Below, piece by piece: positions 25,397-35,035 of a DNA stretch of 64,000 nucleotides. A program made the position numbers and the translations under genes. The DNA lies in NCBI RefSeq assembly GCF_030142075.1, contig NZ_CP126241.1, positions 1,922,001 to 1,986,000 on the forward strand. The letters are read 5' to 3'. The stretch comes from Arthrobacter sp. zg-Y20. GTDB lineage: Bacteria; Actinomycetota; Actinomycetes; Actinomycetales; Micrococcaceae. Under the pieces are notes generated by a model, which did no database searches, was not told the origin of the DNA, and saw nothing but the letters and a program-made list of their open reading frames with translations. Every line of letters begins with the position of its first letter. The stretch's first letter is position 1.

Positions 25397-26800
25397 TCAA
25401 CTGAGCTGGGACGGGTCGCTGAAGCGGGTTTTGCGGGCCTTGACGGCGCGGTTCCAGAACCAGGTCAGTACCCAAAGGACCAGGCCCAGGAGCAGCAGGA
25501 TGCCCGCGATGCGGTACTCCACAGCATCCTGGGCCCACGGACCCACCAGGAAGGCACAGGTGATGGCACCGATGAAGGGCATCACGGTGGGGGAGCGGAA
25601 GTGCGGCCGGTCAATCGGCGTACGGCGCAGCACGATGCAGGCGATGTTGACCACCGTGAAGACACCCAGCAGGAGCAGGGCGGTGGTCCCGCCAAGCGCA
25701 GTGACCGTTCCCTTGCCCATGAAGTTGGTGACCACAATGATCAGCCCAACTGCGATCGCCGTCGTAAACACAATCGCTGCCCACGGGGTCCGCCGTCCCG
25801 GCAGCACCAGCGACAGCCCGCGCGGCAGGACGTCCTGCCGGGCCATGCCGTACAGCAGGCGGCTGGCCATCAGCATGTTGATCAGGGCGGTGTTGGCCAC
25901 GGCGAAGATGGACAGGAACGGGTAGACCGCGTCGACGGGCAGGTTGGGGGCGCCGGCGCGCACCACTTCGAGCAGCGGCGTGGCACTTTCGGACAGCTGT
26001 CCCACCGGCACCACGGCCACGGCTGCGATGGACACCAACAGGTATACGGAGACGGTGATGCTCAGGCCGGTCAGCATTACCTTGGGGAAGATCCGTACGG
26101 GGTCATGGGTTTCCTCGGCCATGTTCACTGAGTCCTCGAACCCGACCATGGAGAAAAACGCCAGCGAGGTTGCGCCCGTGAGGGCCAGGAAAACACTTTT
26201 GCCCGCTTCGGTTTCAAACACGACCACCCGGGAGAAGTCGGCGTTTCCCTGCCCCATGGCCCAGAACCCGATCAGGATGACAATCAGCAGGCCGGTCAGC
26301 TCGATGGCAGTCAGCACAATGTTGAACTTCACGCTTTCGGCCGCACCCCGGAGGTTGACGGCCGCCAGCAGCAGCATGAAGATCACCGCCACCCAGGTGA
26401 CGCCGGCCTGCCCCCAGCCCAGATGGAACCCGACCATGAAGTTTTCAGCCAGGAACTTGGAAGCGGTCGAGGCCGAGGTGATCCCGGAACAGAGGACCGC
26501 GAAGGTCACGAGGAACGTCAGGAAATGCACGCCGAAGGCTTTATGCGTGTACAGGGCGGCTCCGGCGGCCTGCGGATACTTGGTGACCAGTTCCAGATAG
26601 GACAGGGCGGTAATGGTGGCCACCGCGAAGGCCAGCAGGATGGGCGCCCACGCCGCGCCCCCGATTTCCCCGGCCACTTGGCCGGTCAGGGCATAAACGC
26701 CAGTGCCGAGGATGTCGCCCACAATGAAAAGCAGCAGCAGTTTCGTGCCCATGACCCGTTTGAGTTCGGTCCGGTCCGTTTCAGACTTGATATCGGCCAT
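25397..26800 (-). CDS. APC-family amino acid permease
   Basis: The 467-residue protein has about twelve transmembrane helices, with the helix-1 motif GDILGTGVYALTG typical of the APC superfamily. It should import amino acids or related amines across the cytoplasmic membrane; the substrate is not evident. ATG 26800 follows GGGAGGG by 5 bp; the longer frame from 26872 is not supported. Confidence 0.88.
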   Translation of the reverse strand: MADIKSETDRTELKRVMGTKLLLLFIVGDILGTGVYALTGQVAGEIGGAAWAPILLAFAVATITALSYLELVTKYPQAAGAALYTHKAFGVHFLTFLVTFAVLCSGITSASTASKFLAENFMVGFHLGWGQAGVTWVAVIFMLLLAAVNLRGAAESVKFNIVLTAIELTGLLIVILIGFWAMGQGNADFSRVVVFETEAGKSVFLALTGATSLAFFSMVGFEDSVNMAEETHDPVRIFPKVMLTGLSITVSVYLLVSIAAVAVVPVGQLSESATPLLEVVRAGAPNLPVDAVYPFLSIFAVANTALINMLMASRLLYGMARQDVLPRGLSLVLPGRRTPWAAIVFTTAIAVGLIIVVTNFMGKGTVTALGGTTALLLLGVFTVVNIACIVLRRTPIDRPHFRSPTVMPFIGAITCAFLVGPWAQDAVEYRIAGILLLLGLVLWVLTWFWNRAVKARKTRFSDPSQLS

Positions 26801-26898
26801 GTCTGCCCTCCCGGACAATCGGTCCAAACCACGTTGCTCGGTATTGTGCGCGGTGGCACCCGATAAAGGCAACGGGGGCGTCGTTCAGTGGACGCCGT

Positions 26899-28197
26899 TC
26901 AGTGGGCGGCTTCGGGAATTACCCGCACCGCACCAATCCGCCGCCTGCGCACGCCCAGTACCTCCAACCGGCAGCCGGGCCCTTGGACAGTGTCGCCGGG
27001 GCGGGCCATCCGGCCCAGTTGTTCGAGGATGTAGCCGGCAAGTGTCTCGTACTGCCCCTCCGGCAGTGCGACGCCGGTGAGCCGCTCGAACTCCTGGAGG
27101 ATCAGCGCACCGTCCACCACCAGCTGGCCCTTCTCGCGCCGGTAACGGTCCTCCGGGTCCCGGCCGGTGTCGTATTCGTCGTAGATTTCGCCCACGAGTT
27201 CCTCGATCAGGTCCTCCAAGGTGATGATCCCGTCCGTACCGCCGTATTCGTCGGCCACAACGGCTATGTGGCTGTTTTCCCGCCGCATCCGGGTCAGGGA
27301 GGGCAGCACCGTGGCCGTGCCGGGTACAAACAGGATGGGCCGCAGGATCTGCGCCACGGTGCGCACGTCCCGTTCCGGGTCCTGCGGATCCGGCATCAGG
27401 TCACGGACGTGGATGAACCCGGCGACGTCGTCCACGGACCCGCTGATGACCGGGTACCTCGAGTACGGCAGTTCGCGCACCTGTTCCCGGGCCTGCTCCA
27501 GCGACAGGTCCGCGCGGAGGAAAACCACTTCGGTGCGCGGACGCATCACTTCCTGCACCAACCGCGTACCGGCTCCGAACACATCGGACAGGATCCGCCT
27601 GCTGTCCTCGGCAAGCATGGGACTGGCTGCCACCATGTCCCAAAGTTCCTGGCTGCTCACCGGTACCGTCTTCACGTTGGGGTTGCCGCCCAGCAGGCGC
27701 ACCACGGTATCGGTGGAGACCGAGAGGAACCGGATTACCGGGCGCATCAGCACCGCGAACAGGTTCAGTGCGGGCGAAAGGATCCTGGCGAACCGTACCG
27801 CGTTCTGCATGGCCAGGCGCTTGGGTACCAGTTCCGAAAGCACCAGGGACAGGTAGGCCACGAACAGGGTCAGCACAATAAAGGCCGTAGTGTCAGCGGC
27901 CGCCTCGGACAGTCCCCACCGGCGCAGCAGCGGCACCACCGCCGGTGCCAGGGCGGAAGCGCCGTAGGCCGCTGAGAAGAAACCGGTGAGCGTCACGCCT
28001 ATCTGGATGGCGGAGAGGAAAAGATTCGGGTTGCGGGCCAGACGCGCGGTGCGCGCCCCCTGCCGGCCACTGCGTTCAATGCCGCTGATCTGGCTTTCCC
28101 GCAGGGACACCAGGGCCATTTCAGCACCCGCAAAAACTCCGCCCAGCAGGATGAAGAACACAACCAGCAGGAGATTGAAAACCGCGCCGCCGTCCAT
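26899..28197 (-). CDS. CNNM/CorC-type membrane protein with CBS domains
   Basis: The 432-residue protein has a DUF21 (CNNM) transmembrane domain (about 1-190), a CBS pair (about 205-330) with the DEYGGTDGIITLEDLIEE signature, and a C-terminal CorC_HlyC domain. Family members act in Mg2+/Co2+ handling, and are often misnamed hemolysins. ATG 28197 is chosen: it starts the first helix, and TACCCT lies 7 bp upstream. The longer frame to 28338 is not convincing. Confidence 0.85.
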   Translation of the reverse strand: MDGGAVFNLLLVVFFILLGGVFAGAEMALVSLRESQISGIERSGRQGARTARLARNPNLFLSAIQIGVTLTGFFSAAYGASALAPAVVPLLRRWGLSEAAADTTAFIVLTLFVAYLSLVLSELVPKRLAMQNAVRFARILSPALNLFAVLMRPVIRFLSVSTDTVVRLLGGNPNVKTVPVSSQELWDMVAASPMLAEDSRRILSDVFGAGTRLVQEVMRPRTEVVFLRADLSLEQAREQVRELPYSRYPVISGSVDDVAGFIHVRDLMPDPQDPERDVRTVAQILRPILFVPGTATVLPSLTRMRRENSHIAVVADEYGGTDGIITLEDLIEELVGEIYDEYDTGRDPEDRYRREKGQLVVDGALILQEFERLTGVALPEGQYETLAGYILEQLGRMARPGDTVQGPGCRLEVLGVRRRRIGAVRVIPEAAH

Positions 28198-28362
28198 GGC
28201 ATCGAGGGTACCGGTGCGGTCATCCGGGCAACACGCCCCGCAGCGGCCCTGCGATGATTGACCCGCAAACGGAACGGATACTGTTCCGTTCCCGGCACCT
28301 AGCATCCAAGCCGTTCGTCCAGTGGTGCCGAACATCACATCAACATGCTTTTCACGGCCAAC

Positions 28363-28400
28363 AAAAAACCCCCGGAATCGAAAGATTCCGGGGGTTTGTC
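28363..28400 (-). terminator. terminator downstream of tRNA-Leu
   Basis: CCCCCGGAATC (28369-28379) and GATTCCGGGGG (28384-28394) form an 11-bp stem with a GAAA loop. On the minus strand a TTTTTTGTT run follows; the plus strand also has TTTGT. Confidence 0.9.
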
Positions 28401-28402
28401 TG

Positions 28403-28485
28403 TGCGCGGAGGGGGACTTGAACCCCCACCCTCGTTAGAGGACTAGCACCTCAAGCTAGCGCGTCTGCCATTCCGCCACCCGCGC
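28403..28485 (-). tRNA. tRNA-Leu (anticodon GAG)
   Basis: The 83-nt gene reads on the minus strand. The acceptor GCGCGGG pairs with the 3' end, and the D stem, anticodon arm CTAGC-TTGAGGT-GCTAG, long class II variable arm and T arm with GTTCAAGTC are visible. The anticodon GAG decodes CUC and CUU. CCA is not encoded. Confidence 0.95.
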
Positions 28486-28678
28486 TTGGGTGATCTCCAC
28501 AGGTTCCGGTGTTGTTCAAAACCTGTGGAAGCAACGGGAAAAACTCTAACACGGTTTCGCACCGAACAACGAATCGACCCAAGCCGCAGGCAGGTTGGGT
28601 GTCGCCGGAAGGCGAAATGCGGCGCACCTCACGCCCTCTCTGGCTAAGCTGGCAGCACAGCTTACCGAAGGGGACACC

Positions 28679-30043
28679 ATGCCTGAAGACGCCCGCTCCA
28701 ATTCCTCCGCCGGGGACGACTCCCGTGCAGTCCGGTCCGGCGCAGCAGTACGCGCCGAAGACGAGGTGGCCCGGATCTGCCGGGAGCTGATCCGGTTCGA
28801 CACCTCCAACTTCGGCGACAACTCCGGACCGGGGGAGCGCGCCGCGGCTGAATACACGGCCGGGCTGATCGAGGAAGCCGGGCTCTCGGCGGATCTCTTT
28901 GAGTCCGCGCCCGGCCGCGCGTCGGTGGTGACCCGGATGGAGGGCAGTGATTCATCCCTGCCCGCCCTGGTGGTGCACGGGCACCTGGATGTGGTGCCGG
29001 CACAGAAACAGGATTGGAGCGTGGACCCGTTCAGCGGCGAAGAGCGCGACGGGTTGATCTGGGGCCGCGGTGCCGTGGACATGAAGGACATGGACGCCAT
29101 GATCCTGTCCGTGATGCGTTCCATGGCGGCCACGGGCACCAAGCCCCGCCGGGACATTGTTTTCGCGTTCTTCGCTGACGAGGAAGCCGGCGGTGACTAC
29201 GGCGCACGCTGGGCGGTGGAACACCGGCCGGAACTGTTCGACGGCGCCACGGAGGCTATCTCCGAGGTGGGCGGCTTCTCGGCCACCATCGGCGGCCGGC
29301 GGACCTATCTGCTGCAGACGGCGGAGAAGGGCATCTCCTGGCTCCGGCTGGTGGCCCACGGGCGCGCCGGGCACGGCTCCCAGATCAACACCGACAACGC
29401 CGTGACGCGGCTGGCGCGCGCCGTCGCCAATATCGGCAGCCACCCCTGGCCCATTGAGCTGACGGACACCACGCGGGCCTTCCTTGACGGTGTGACGGAA
29501 CTGACCGGCGTCGAGTTCGATCCGGACAACCCGGACCGCATCCTGGCTGAACTGGGCACCGTGGCGCGTTTTGTGGGTGCCACCTTGCAGAACACCTCCA
29601 ACCCCACCGTGCTGAAGGCCGGTTACAAGCACAACGTCATTCCCGGGACTGCCGAGGCGCTGATTGATGCGCGCACGTTGCCCGGGCAGGAGGAACAGGT
29701 GCTGGCCACCATCCGGGAACTGGCCGGCGACGGCATTGATATCAGCTATGAGCACCAGGACGTGTCCCTGGAGGTGCCGTTCAAGGGCAACCTGGTGGAC
29801 TCCATGGTCGGTGCGTTGCAGGCCGAGGATCCCGGCGCGCCCGTGCTTCCCTACACACTCTCGGGCGGCACGGACAACAAGTCCCTCAGCCGGCTGGGCA
29901 TCACGGGCTACGGTTTCGCCCCGCTCCGCCTGCCCGAGGACCTGGATTTCACCGGCATGTTCCACGGCGTGGACGAGCGGGTGCCGGTGGATTCACTCAA
30001 GTTCGGCACCCGGGTCCTGTCGCGGCTGCTCACAAGTTACTAA
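28679..30043 (+). CDS. M20-family metallopeptidase (dipeptidase-like)
   Basis: The 454-residue protein shows the M20 zinc motifs HGHLDVVPA (about 100), WGRGAVDMKDMD and EEAGGDYGA. It is a di-zinc hydrolase of peptides or acyl amino acids; the substrate is not clear. ATG 28679 follows GAAGGGG by 6 bp; the frame upstream to 28595 is not used. Confidence 0.88.
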   Translation: MPEDARSNSSAGDDSRAVRSGAAVRAEDEVARICRELIRFDTSNFGDNSGPGERAAAEYTAGLIEEAGLSADLFESAPGRASVVTRMEGSDSSLPALVVHGHLDVVPAQKQDWSVDPFSGEERDGLIWGRGAVDMKDMDAMILSVMRSMAATGTKPRRDIVFAFFADEEAGGDYGARWAVEHRPELFDGATEAISEVGGFSATIGGRRTYLLQTAEKGISWLRLVAHGRAGHGSQINTDNAVTRLARAVANIGSHPWPIELTDTTRAFLDGVTELTGVEFDPDNPDRILAELGTVARFVGATLQNTSNPTVLKAGYKHNVIPGTAEALIDARTLPGQEEQVLATIRELAGDGIDISYEHQDVSLEVPFKGNLVDSMVGALQAEDPGAPVLPYTLSGGTDNKSLSRLGITGYGFAPLRLPEDLDFTGMFHGVDERVPVDSLKFGTRVLSRLLTSY

Positions 30044-30079
30044 ACGCACCCGGTTACTGACCCAACAAGGAGAACCCCT

Positions 30080-31228
30080 GTGCCCGCCACCGACATCCTC
30101 ACCCCGGATCTGCTTGAGCGCCTGCGGTCCCGCGCCGCAGGCTACGACGAAACCAACAGCTTCTTCACCGAAGACCTGGAAGAGCTGCGGGCAGCAGGGT
30201 ATCTCGCCCTGTTCACGCCGGTAGCCGAGGGCGGGGCGGGACTGGGCTTTCCCGACGTCGTTGCCAGCCAGCGCATGCTGGCGGCAGCAGCCCCGGCCAC
30301 CGCGCTGGCCGTGAACATGCACCAGGTCTGGTGCGGAGTAGCCCACTTGCTGGCCCGGCAGGGCGATGACTCCCTGGCCTTTGTCCTGAAGGAAGCGGCA
30401 GCGGGGGAGCTGTTTGCCTTTGGCGTCTCCGAGCCCGGCAATCCCGCCGTGCTCTTTGACTCCCACACAGCGGCACGGCCCACGGGGGACGGCGGCTACG
30501 CCTTCACGGGCACCAAGATCTTCACCAGCCTTTCCCCGGCGTGGACCAGGCTGGGCATCTTCGGGAAGGACACCTCCGCCCCGGAAGACCCGCGGCTGGT
30601 TTTCGGCTTCGCGGACCGGGGGACCGCAGGAATCACCATCGCCGATGACTGGAACACCATGGGCATGCGGGCCAGCCAGTCCTGCACCACACGGTTGGAT
30701 GACGCGATGGTACCGGCAGCCCGGATGGTCCGCACGACGCCGGTGGGCCCGCACCGCGACGCGTTCGTCTTCGGCATCTTCAGCCTTTTCGAGACGCTGC
30801 TGTCCGCGGTCTACACGGGGATCGGGGACCGCGCCGTGCAGCTGGCCGCTGACGCAGCCCGCGGCCGCCGCTCACCGGACGGCGTTCCGGCGTCGGCTGA
30901 TCCGGACACCCGGTGGAAGGTTGCCGACGCCGCGTTGCGGATGGACGGCGCAGGCTTGGAGCTGGACGCCGTCTCCCGGGACCTGGAAGAGGGCACGGAC
31001 CACGGCAGCTACTGGTTCCCGCTGCTCTCGGGCCTGAAGTACCGCAGCACCGAAACCGCCCGCGGCGTCGTTGAAACCGCCATGCGGGTGGCGGGCGGCC
31101 GGAGCTACTCCCGGGGACAGGAGCTGGAGCGCTTGTACCGGGATGTACTGGCGGGCATGTTCCATCCCTCGAGCGAGGACTCGGTGCATGCCTCCGTGGC
31201 CAATGCCGTCCTGGGCCCGGTGGAGTAG
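30080..31228 (+). CDS. acyl-CoA dehydrogenase family protein
   Basis: The 382-residue protein has the acyl-CoA dehydrogenase fold and normal family length. The flavin region reads FAFGVSEPGNPAV (about 113) and the second signature lies near SQSCTTRLDDAMVPA. The usual catalytic Glu of the C-terminal domain cannot be placed with confidence, so a flavin monooxygenase-like member is possible. GTG 30080 follows AAGGAGA. It is 36 bp after the M20 gene. Confidence 0.8.
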   Translation: MPATDILTPDLLERLRSRAAGYDETNSFFTEDLEELRAAGYLALFTPVAEGGAGLGFPDVVASQRMLAAAAPATALAVNMHQVWCGVAHLLARQGDDSLAFVLKEAAAGELFAFGVSEPGNPAVLFDSHTAARPTGDGGYAFTGTKIFTSLSPAWTRLGIFGKDTSAPEDPRLVFGFADRGTAGITIADDWNTMGMRASQSCTTRLDDAMVPAARMVRTTPVGPHRDAFVFGIFSLFETLLSAVYTGIGDRAVQLAADAARGRRSPDGVPASADPDTRWKVADAALRMDGAGLELDAVSRDLEEGTDHGSYWFPLLSGLKYRSTETARGVVETAMRVAGGRSYSRGQELERLYRDVLAGMFHPSSEDSVHASVANAVLGPVE

Positions 31229-31231
31229 GCC

Positions 31232-31465
31232 CTAGGCGGTCCGCTGGACTCGCAGGATTCTTCGGCGCAGCCAGAACCGCCGTCCGCCGCCGCTGTAGAT
31301 GCGGCTGCGGTGCAGTTCCCACTTGCCGTACTCGGCGTGTTCAATCAGGCGGCGCCGGGCTTCGGGCAGGGATTCGGTGGGCTCAACAGAGACCACCAGG
31401 TATTCATAGTCCCGGGTGTTTTCGCGCCGGCGGGAGACATCTGGTGCAAGAATTTGTTCGCGCAT
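31232..31465 (-). CDS. small conserved actinobacterial protein, DUF5703-like
   Basis: A 77-residue basic protein containing DYEYLVVSVEPTESLPEARR and ending in an Arg-rich tail, similar to the short DUF5703 family. Function unknown. GGAGGG lies close to ATG 31465. It is divergent from the acidic protein gene by 41 bp, so their promoters overlap. Confidence 0.7.
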   Translation of the reverse strand: MREQILAPDVSRRRENTRDYEYLVVSVEPTESLPEARRRLIEHAEYGKWELHRSRIYSGGGRRFWLRRRILRVQRTA

Positions 31466-31506
31466 TTCCCTCCAATTTTGCCTACTTTACCGCTAACGTC
31501 TAGGGA

Positions 31507-31824
31507 ATGAGCATAGATCCGCGCATCGCGCTCCAGTCCCTGGTCACGGCCTTCGAGGAGCACCTTGCGGCGGCTGCCAGCCGCCGCGGCGAAAAGGATC
31601 CCGTCGTCGAGAGCGCGTACCTCGCGATCGCCGATGCCTTCGAAGTCTACGAGGAAGTGCTCTATGACGCCTACGGGGAGGTCACCCCGCTGGAAATCTA
31701 CGAAGACGACGAAGACGACTACGAGGCCCTCGAGGACGACACGGACCCGATCACGCCGGACGGGATTCCCGGGGATGACGGGAATGAAAACGGCAATCCG
31801 CTGGGGCGCCCGGCCAGCCGCTGA
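31507..31824 (+). CDS. small acidic protein of unknown function
   Basis: The 105-residue product has a helical N-terminal half (1-55) and a strongly acidic, probably disordered C-terminal half rich in Asp/Glu and later Asn/Gly/Pro. I do not assign a family; similar short proteins are annotated as hypothetical in actinobacteria. TAACGT (31494-31499) lies 7 bp before ATG 31507, consistent with a leaderless mRNA. Confidence 0.65.
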   Translation: MSIDPRIALQSLVTAFEEHLAAAASRRGEKDPVVESAYLAIADAFEVYEEVLYDAYGEVTPLEIYEDDEDDYEALEDDTDPITPDGIPGDDGNENGNPLGRPASR

Positions 31825-31873
31825 CCGCACCGCAGTGCCCGGGAGACGCCCTCCGGTGCCATAGAGTCTTAGT

Positions 31874-32698
31874 GTGAATTGGTTTGAAGCGATCTTCCTG
31901 GGTCTGGTCCAGGGCCTGACAGAGTTCCTGCCCATCTCCTCCAGCGCGCACCTGCGCATTGTGGGGGAACTGCTGCCCGGTGCCGGGGATCCGGGGGCGG
32001 CGTTCACCGCCATCACCCAGCTGGGCACCGAGACGGCCGTGGCCGTGTACTTCTGGAAGGACATTGTCCGGATCATCAAGTCCTGGTTCGGTTCCCTCAC
32101 CGGCAGGGTGCCCCGCAGCGATCCCGATGCGCGCATGGGCTGGCTCATCATTATCGGCACCATCCCGATCGTGGTGCTGGGCCTGCTTTTCCAGGACCAG
32201 ATCGAAAGCACGTTCCGGAGCCTGTGGCTTGTGGCCACCATGCTCATTGTCTTCGGCATCATCCTGGCCATCGCCGACGCCGTCGGACGCCAGCAGCGCT
32301 CCCTGGACCAGCTCAGTTACAAGCACGGCATCCTCTACGGGTTCGCCCAGGCGCTGGCCCTGATTCCCGGCGTCTCCCGCTCAGGCGGAACCATCACGGC
32401 GGGGCTGCTGATGGGTTACACCCGCGAAGCCGCGGCCCGCTACGCCTTCCTCCTGGCCATTCCCGCCGTCTTCGGCAGCGGACTGTTCCAGCTGGTGAAG
32501 GCGCTGGATGAGCCGATGCCGTACTCGGCGGCCCAGACCGGCGCTGCCACCGTTGTCGCTTTCGTTGTGGGATTCGTCATCATCGGCTGGTTCCTTCGCT
32601 ACGTCTCGACCCGCAGCTACAGTCTTTTCGTCTGGTACCGCATCCTGCTGGGCGTGCTGATCTACCTGCTTCTCGGCTTCGGCTTTATTGCCGCCTGA
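31874..32698 (+). CDS. uppP: undecaprenyl-diphosphatase
   Basis: The 274-residue, roughly eight-helix BacA-type phosphatase regenerates undecaprenyl phosphate for cell wall synthesis. Motifs [14 protein letters not shown] (about 15) and PGVSRSGGT (about 170) carry the catalytic Glu, Ser and Arg. TAGAGT (31862-31867) lies 6 bp before GTG 31874 with no Shine-Dalgarno. Confidence 0.94.
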   Translation: MNWFEAIFLGLVQGLTEFLPISSSAHLRIVGELLPGAGDPGAAFTAITQLGTETAVAVYFWKDIVRIIKSWFGSLTGRVPRSDPDARMGWLIIIGTIPIVVLGLLFQDQIESTFRSLWLVATMLIVFGIILAIADAVGRQQRSLDQLSYKHGILYGFAQALALIPGVSRSGGTITAGLLMGYTREAAARYAFLLAIPAVFGSGLFQLVKALDEPMPYSAAQTGAATVVAFVVGFVIIGWFLRYVSTRSYSLFVWYRILLGVLIYLLLGFGFIAA

Positions 32699-32760
32699 CG
32701 GCCGCCCGGCCGGTCCGGGACCGTCAGCGGCCGGAGGCCGCGCCCAGTAGAGTTGATAGC

Positions 32761-34041
32761 GTGATTGCCTGGAAATCCCCCTCCCTGCCCACTCTGCCCG
32801 GTACGTCGACCAACGTCCGCCTCTACGACACCGCCGCGCAGGCGCCGGTGACCGTGCAGCCGGATTCAGACGCGAGCATGTACGTCTGCGGGATCACCCC
32901 CTACGACGCGACCCATATGGGCCATGCCTCCACCTACGTTGCGTTCGACCTGCTGAACCGCCAGTGGCGCGACGCCGGATACACCGTCCGGTACGTGCAG
33001 AACGTCACCGACGTCGACGATCCGCTGCTGGAACGCGCCAACGCCACCGGTGCCGACTGGCGCAAGCTGGCCCAGGAGCAGACCCAGCTCTTCCGGGATG
33101 ACATGGAGGCCCTGAACGTTTTGGCCCCGGACCACTACATTGGTGCCGTCGAGGCCGTGGAGTGGATTGTTCCGGTGGTGGAGGACCTGATGGACCGCGG
33201 ACTGGCCTACCGGGTTCCCGGAACCGCGGGGGAGCCCGACGGCGATCTGTACTTCGACGTCGACGCCGCCTCCCGGCTCGCCCAGGAAGACCCCGATGCG
33301 TGGTGGCTTGGCCAGGTCTCGCACCTGAACCGCGAAGCCATGCTTCCGGTGTTCGCCGAACGGGGCGGAGATCCGGACCGTCCGGGCAAGCGCAACGCCC
33401 TGGATCCGCTGCTGTGGCGCCAGGCCCGGACCGGGGAACCGTCCTGGGACGGCGGGCGGCTGGGCCAGGGCCGGCCCGGCTGGCACATTGAGTGTTCGGT
33501 CATTGCCCAGCGGTTCCTGCCCCGCCCGTTCACGGTTCAGGCCGGCGGCTCGGACCTGGTGTTCCCGCACCACGAAATGAGTGCCGGGCACGCCTACGCC
33601 AGTGCCGGAACCCCGCTGGCCTCCCACTATGCGCACGCGGGCATGGTGGGCCTGGACGGCGAGAAAATGAGCAAGTCCCTGGGCAACCTGGTCCTGGTTT
33701 CGCGTCTGCGCGCCGAGGGGGTGGAACCGGCAGCCATCCGCCTGGTCCTGCTCTCCCACCACTACCGCACCGACTGGTTCTGGACCGAAGATCAGCTGCG
33801 GTCGGCGGAGGAACGCCTCAGCCGCTGGCGGCACGCACTGGAGTTCACGGACGAGAGTGCGGCCGAAGGCCTGCTCGCACGGATCCGCGAAGCACTGGCC
33901 GATGACCTTAATGCCCCTGCCGCACTCCAGGCCGCCGACGCCTGGGCCGCGGCGGCACTGGCCACCGTCCCTGCGGGGACACCGGCCGGGGGAGAGCTGG
34001 TCTCCGCCGCACTGGATGCCCTGCTGGGCATCCGCCTCTAG
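32761..34041 (+). CDS. mshC: mycothiol ligase (Cys:GlcN-Ins ligase)
   Basis: The 426-residue enzyme joins cysteine to GlcN-inositol with ATP, a step of mycothiol synthesis. It resembles cysteinyl-tRNA synthetase, with HMGHAS as the HIGH motif, the zinc site starting at CGITPYD, and KMSKS in EKMSKSLG. Lack of an anticodon domain and its length separate it from CysS. TAGAGT lies 7 bp before GTG 32761. Mycothiol synthesis is an actinobacterial marker. Confidence 0.95.
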   Translation: MIAWKSPSLPTLPGTSTNVRLYDTAAQAPVTVQPDSDASMYVCGITPYDATHMGHASTYVAFDLLNRQWRDAGYTVRYVQNVTDVDDPLLERANATGADWRKLAQEQTQLFRDDMEALNVLAPDHYIGAVEAVEWIVPVVEDLMDRGLAYRVPGTAGEPDGDLYFDVDAASRLAQEDPDAWWLGQVSHLNREAMLPVFAERGGDPDRPGKRNALDPLLWRQARTGEPSWDGGRLGQGRPGWHIECSVIAQRFLPRPFTVQAGGSDLVFPHHEMSAGHAYASAGTPLASHYAHAGMVGLDGEKMSKSLGNLVLVSRLRAEGVEPAAIRLVLLSHHYRTDWFWTEDQLRSAEERLSRWRHALEFTDESAAEGLLARIREALADDLNAPAALQAADAWAAAALATVPAGTPAGGELVSAALDALLGIRL

Positions 34042-34047
34042 CGCAGG

Positions 34048-34932
34048 TCAGTCCCGCCGGCGCCGCTTCAGGTAACGCTCGAACTCGCGGGCAATGGATT
34101 CACCGCTGGCCTCGGGGAGCTCGGCGGTGTCCTTGGCCTCTTCCAGCTGGCGGACGTAGGCGGCCACTTCGGGGTCCTCGGTGGCCAGCTCGTCCACCCC
34201 GCGTTCCCACGCCTCGGCCTCTTCGGTGATCAGGCGGGTGTCCAGGGGAACCTGCAGGAGCTCTTCGATCCGGTTGAGCAGTGCCAGCTGCGCCTTGGGT
34301 GAGGGAGCCTGCCCCACATAGTGGGGCACGGCCGCCCACAGCGAGACGGAGGGAATGTCCGCGAGGTTTGCCATCTCCGAGACCACGCCCACAATGCCGA
34401 TGGGTCCCTCGTAGGCGGACTCCTCCAGGCTCAGGCTTTCCTGCAGGTCCGGTTCCTCGCAGGTGGCCGTTACCGGGATGGGACGCGAGTGCGGCACATC
34501 GGCCAGCAGTGCGCCGGCAAGCACTATGCAGTCCACGTCCAGTTCCTTGGCTAAGGCAATAAGTTCGGCGGTGTAGGCCCGCCACTTATAGGAGGGCTCC
34601 ACCCCGGTCACGAAGATGACGTCAAGGTTGCTGTCCGGGACCTCGGCGCGGGAGATCCGGGTGGTCGGCCACTTGATCCGGTGACCGCCGGAGGCCGTTC
34701 GCTTGATGGCCGGCCGGGTGAACTGGAAGTCGTAGTACTCATCGGCGTCGATACTGGCAATTTTTTCGCTGTCCCAGTGCCGGTGGAGGAATTTCAGCGC
34801 GTCCGAGGCAGCTTCACCTGCATCGTTCCAGCCCTCGAACGCCGCCAGCATCACGGTGACGCGTTCGGGGGAAGTCTCATCGCCAAAAAAGTCCTGCAGC
34901 CCGGTTGCCGGGAAGCCGTCGGTAGTGCTCAC
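34048..34932 (-). CDS. PAC2-family protein
   Basis: The 294-residue protein belongs to the PAC2 (proteasome assembly chaperone 2) group: AFEGWNDAGEAAS (about 30) and DADEYYDFQFTRP are characteristic, with ALLADVPHSRP in the middle. Function in bacteria is not settled. GTG 34932 is preceded by TAGTGT at 6 bp and CTGACA a further 17 bp away. It lies convergent with mshC, 6 bp apart, and about 3 kb from the proteasome operon, although PAC2-like proteins in actinobacteria are not shown to assemble proteasomes. Confidence 0.82.
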   Translation of the reverse strand: MSTTDGFPATGLQDFFGDETSPERVTVMLAAFEGWNDAGEAASDALKFLHRHWDSEKIASIDADEYYDFQFTRPAIKRTASGGHRIKWPTTRISRAEVPDSNLDVIFVTGVEPSYKWRAYTAELIALAKELDVDCIVLAGALLADVPHSRPIPVTATCEEPDLQESLSLEESAYEGPIGIVGVVSEMANLADIPSVSLWAAVPHYVGQAPSPKAQLALLNRIEELLQVPLDTRLITEEAEAWERGVDELATEDPEVAAYVRQLEEAKDTAELPEASGESIAREFERYLKRRRRD

Positions 34933-34938
34933 ATGATC

Positions 34939-34967
34939 ACACTATGCCCCGTTTCACCCTGTGTCAG
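34939..34967 (-). promoter_or_regulatory. near-consensus leaderless promoter of the PAC2 gene
   Basis: On the minus strand CTGACA (34967-34962), a 17-bp spacer and TAGTGT (34944-34939) lie 6 bp before the GTG. This is one of the best -35/-10 pairs in the window. Confidence 0.65.
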
Positions 34968-35035
34968 GACCGGGTCAGGGCGCTTCGCGCAGAGCAAAAG
35001 AAACGCCGGTCCGCGCCGCCCCTTAGACTTAGGGC

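Noticed and set aside
26801-26872. Extended start of the APC permease
   Set aside because: GGGAGGG before ATG 26800 fits better, and the added residues are hydrophilic and unlike permease N-termini.
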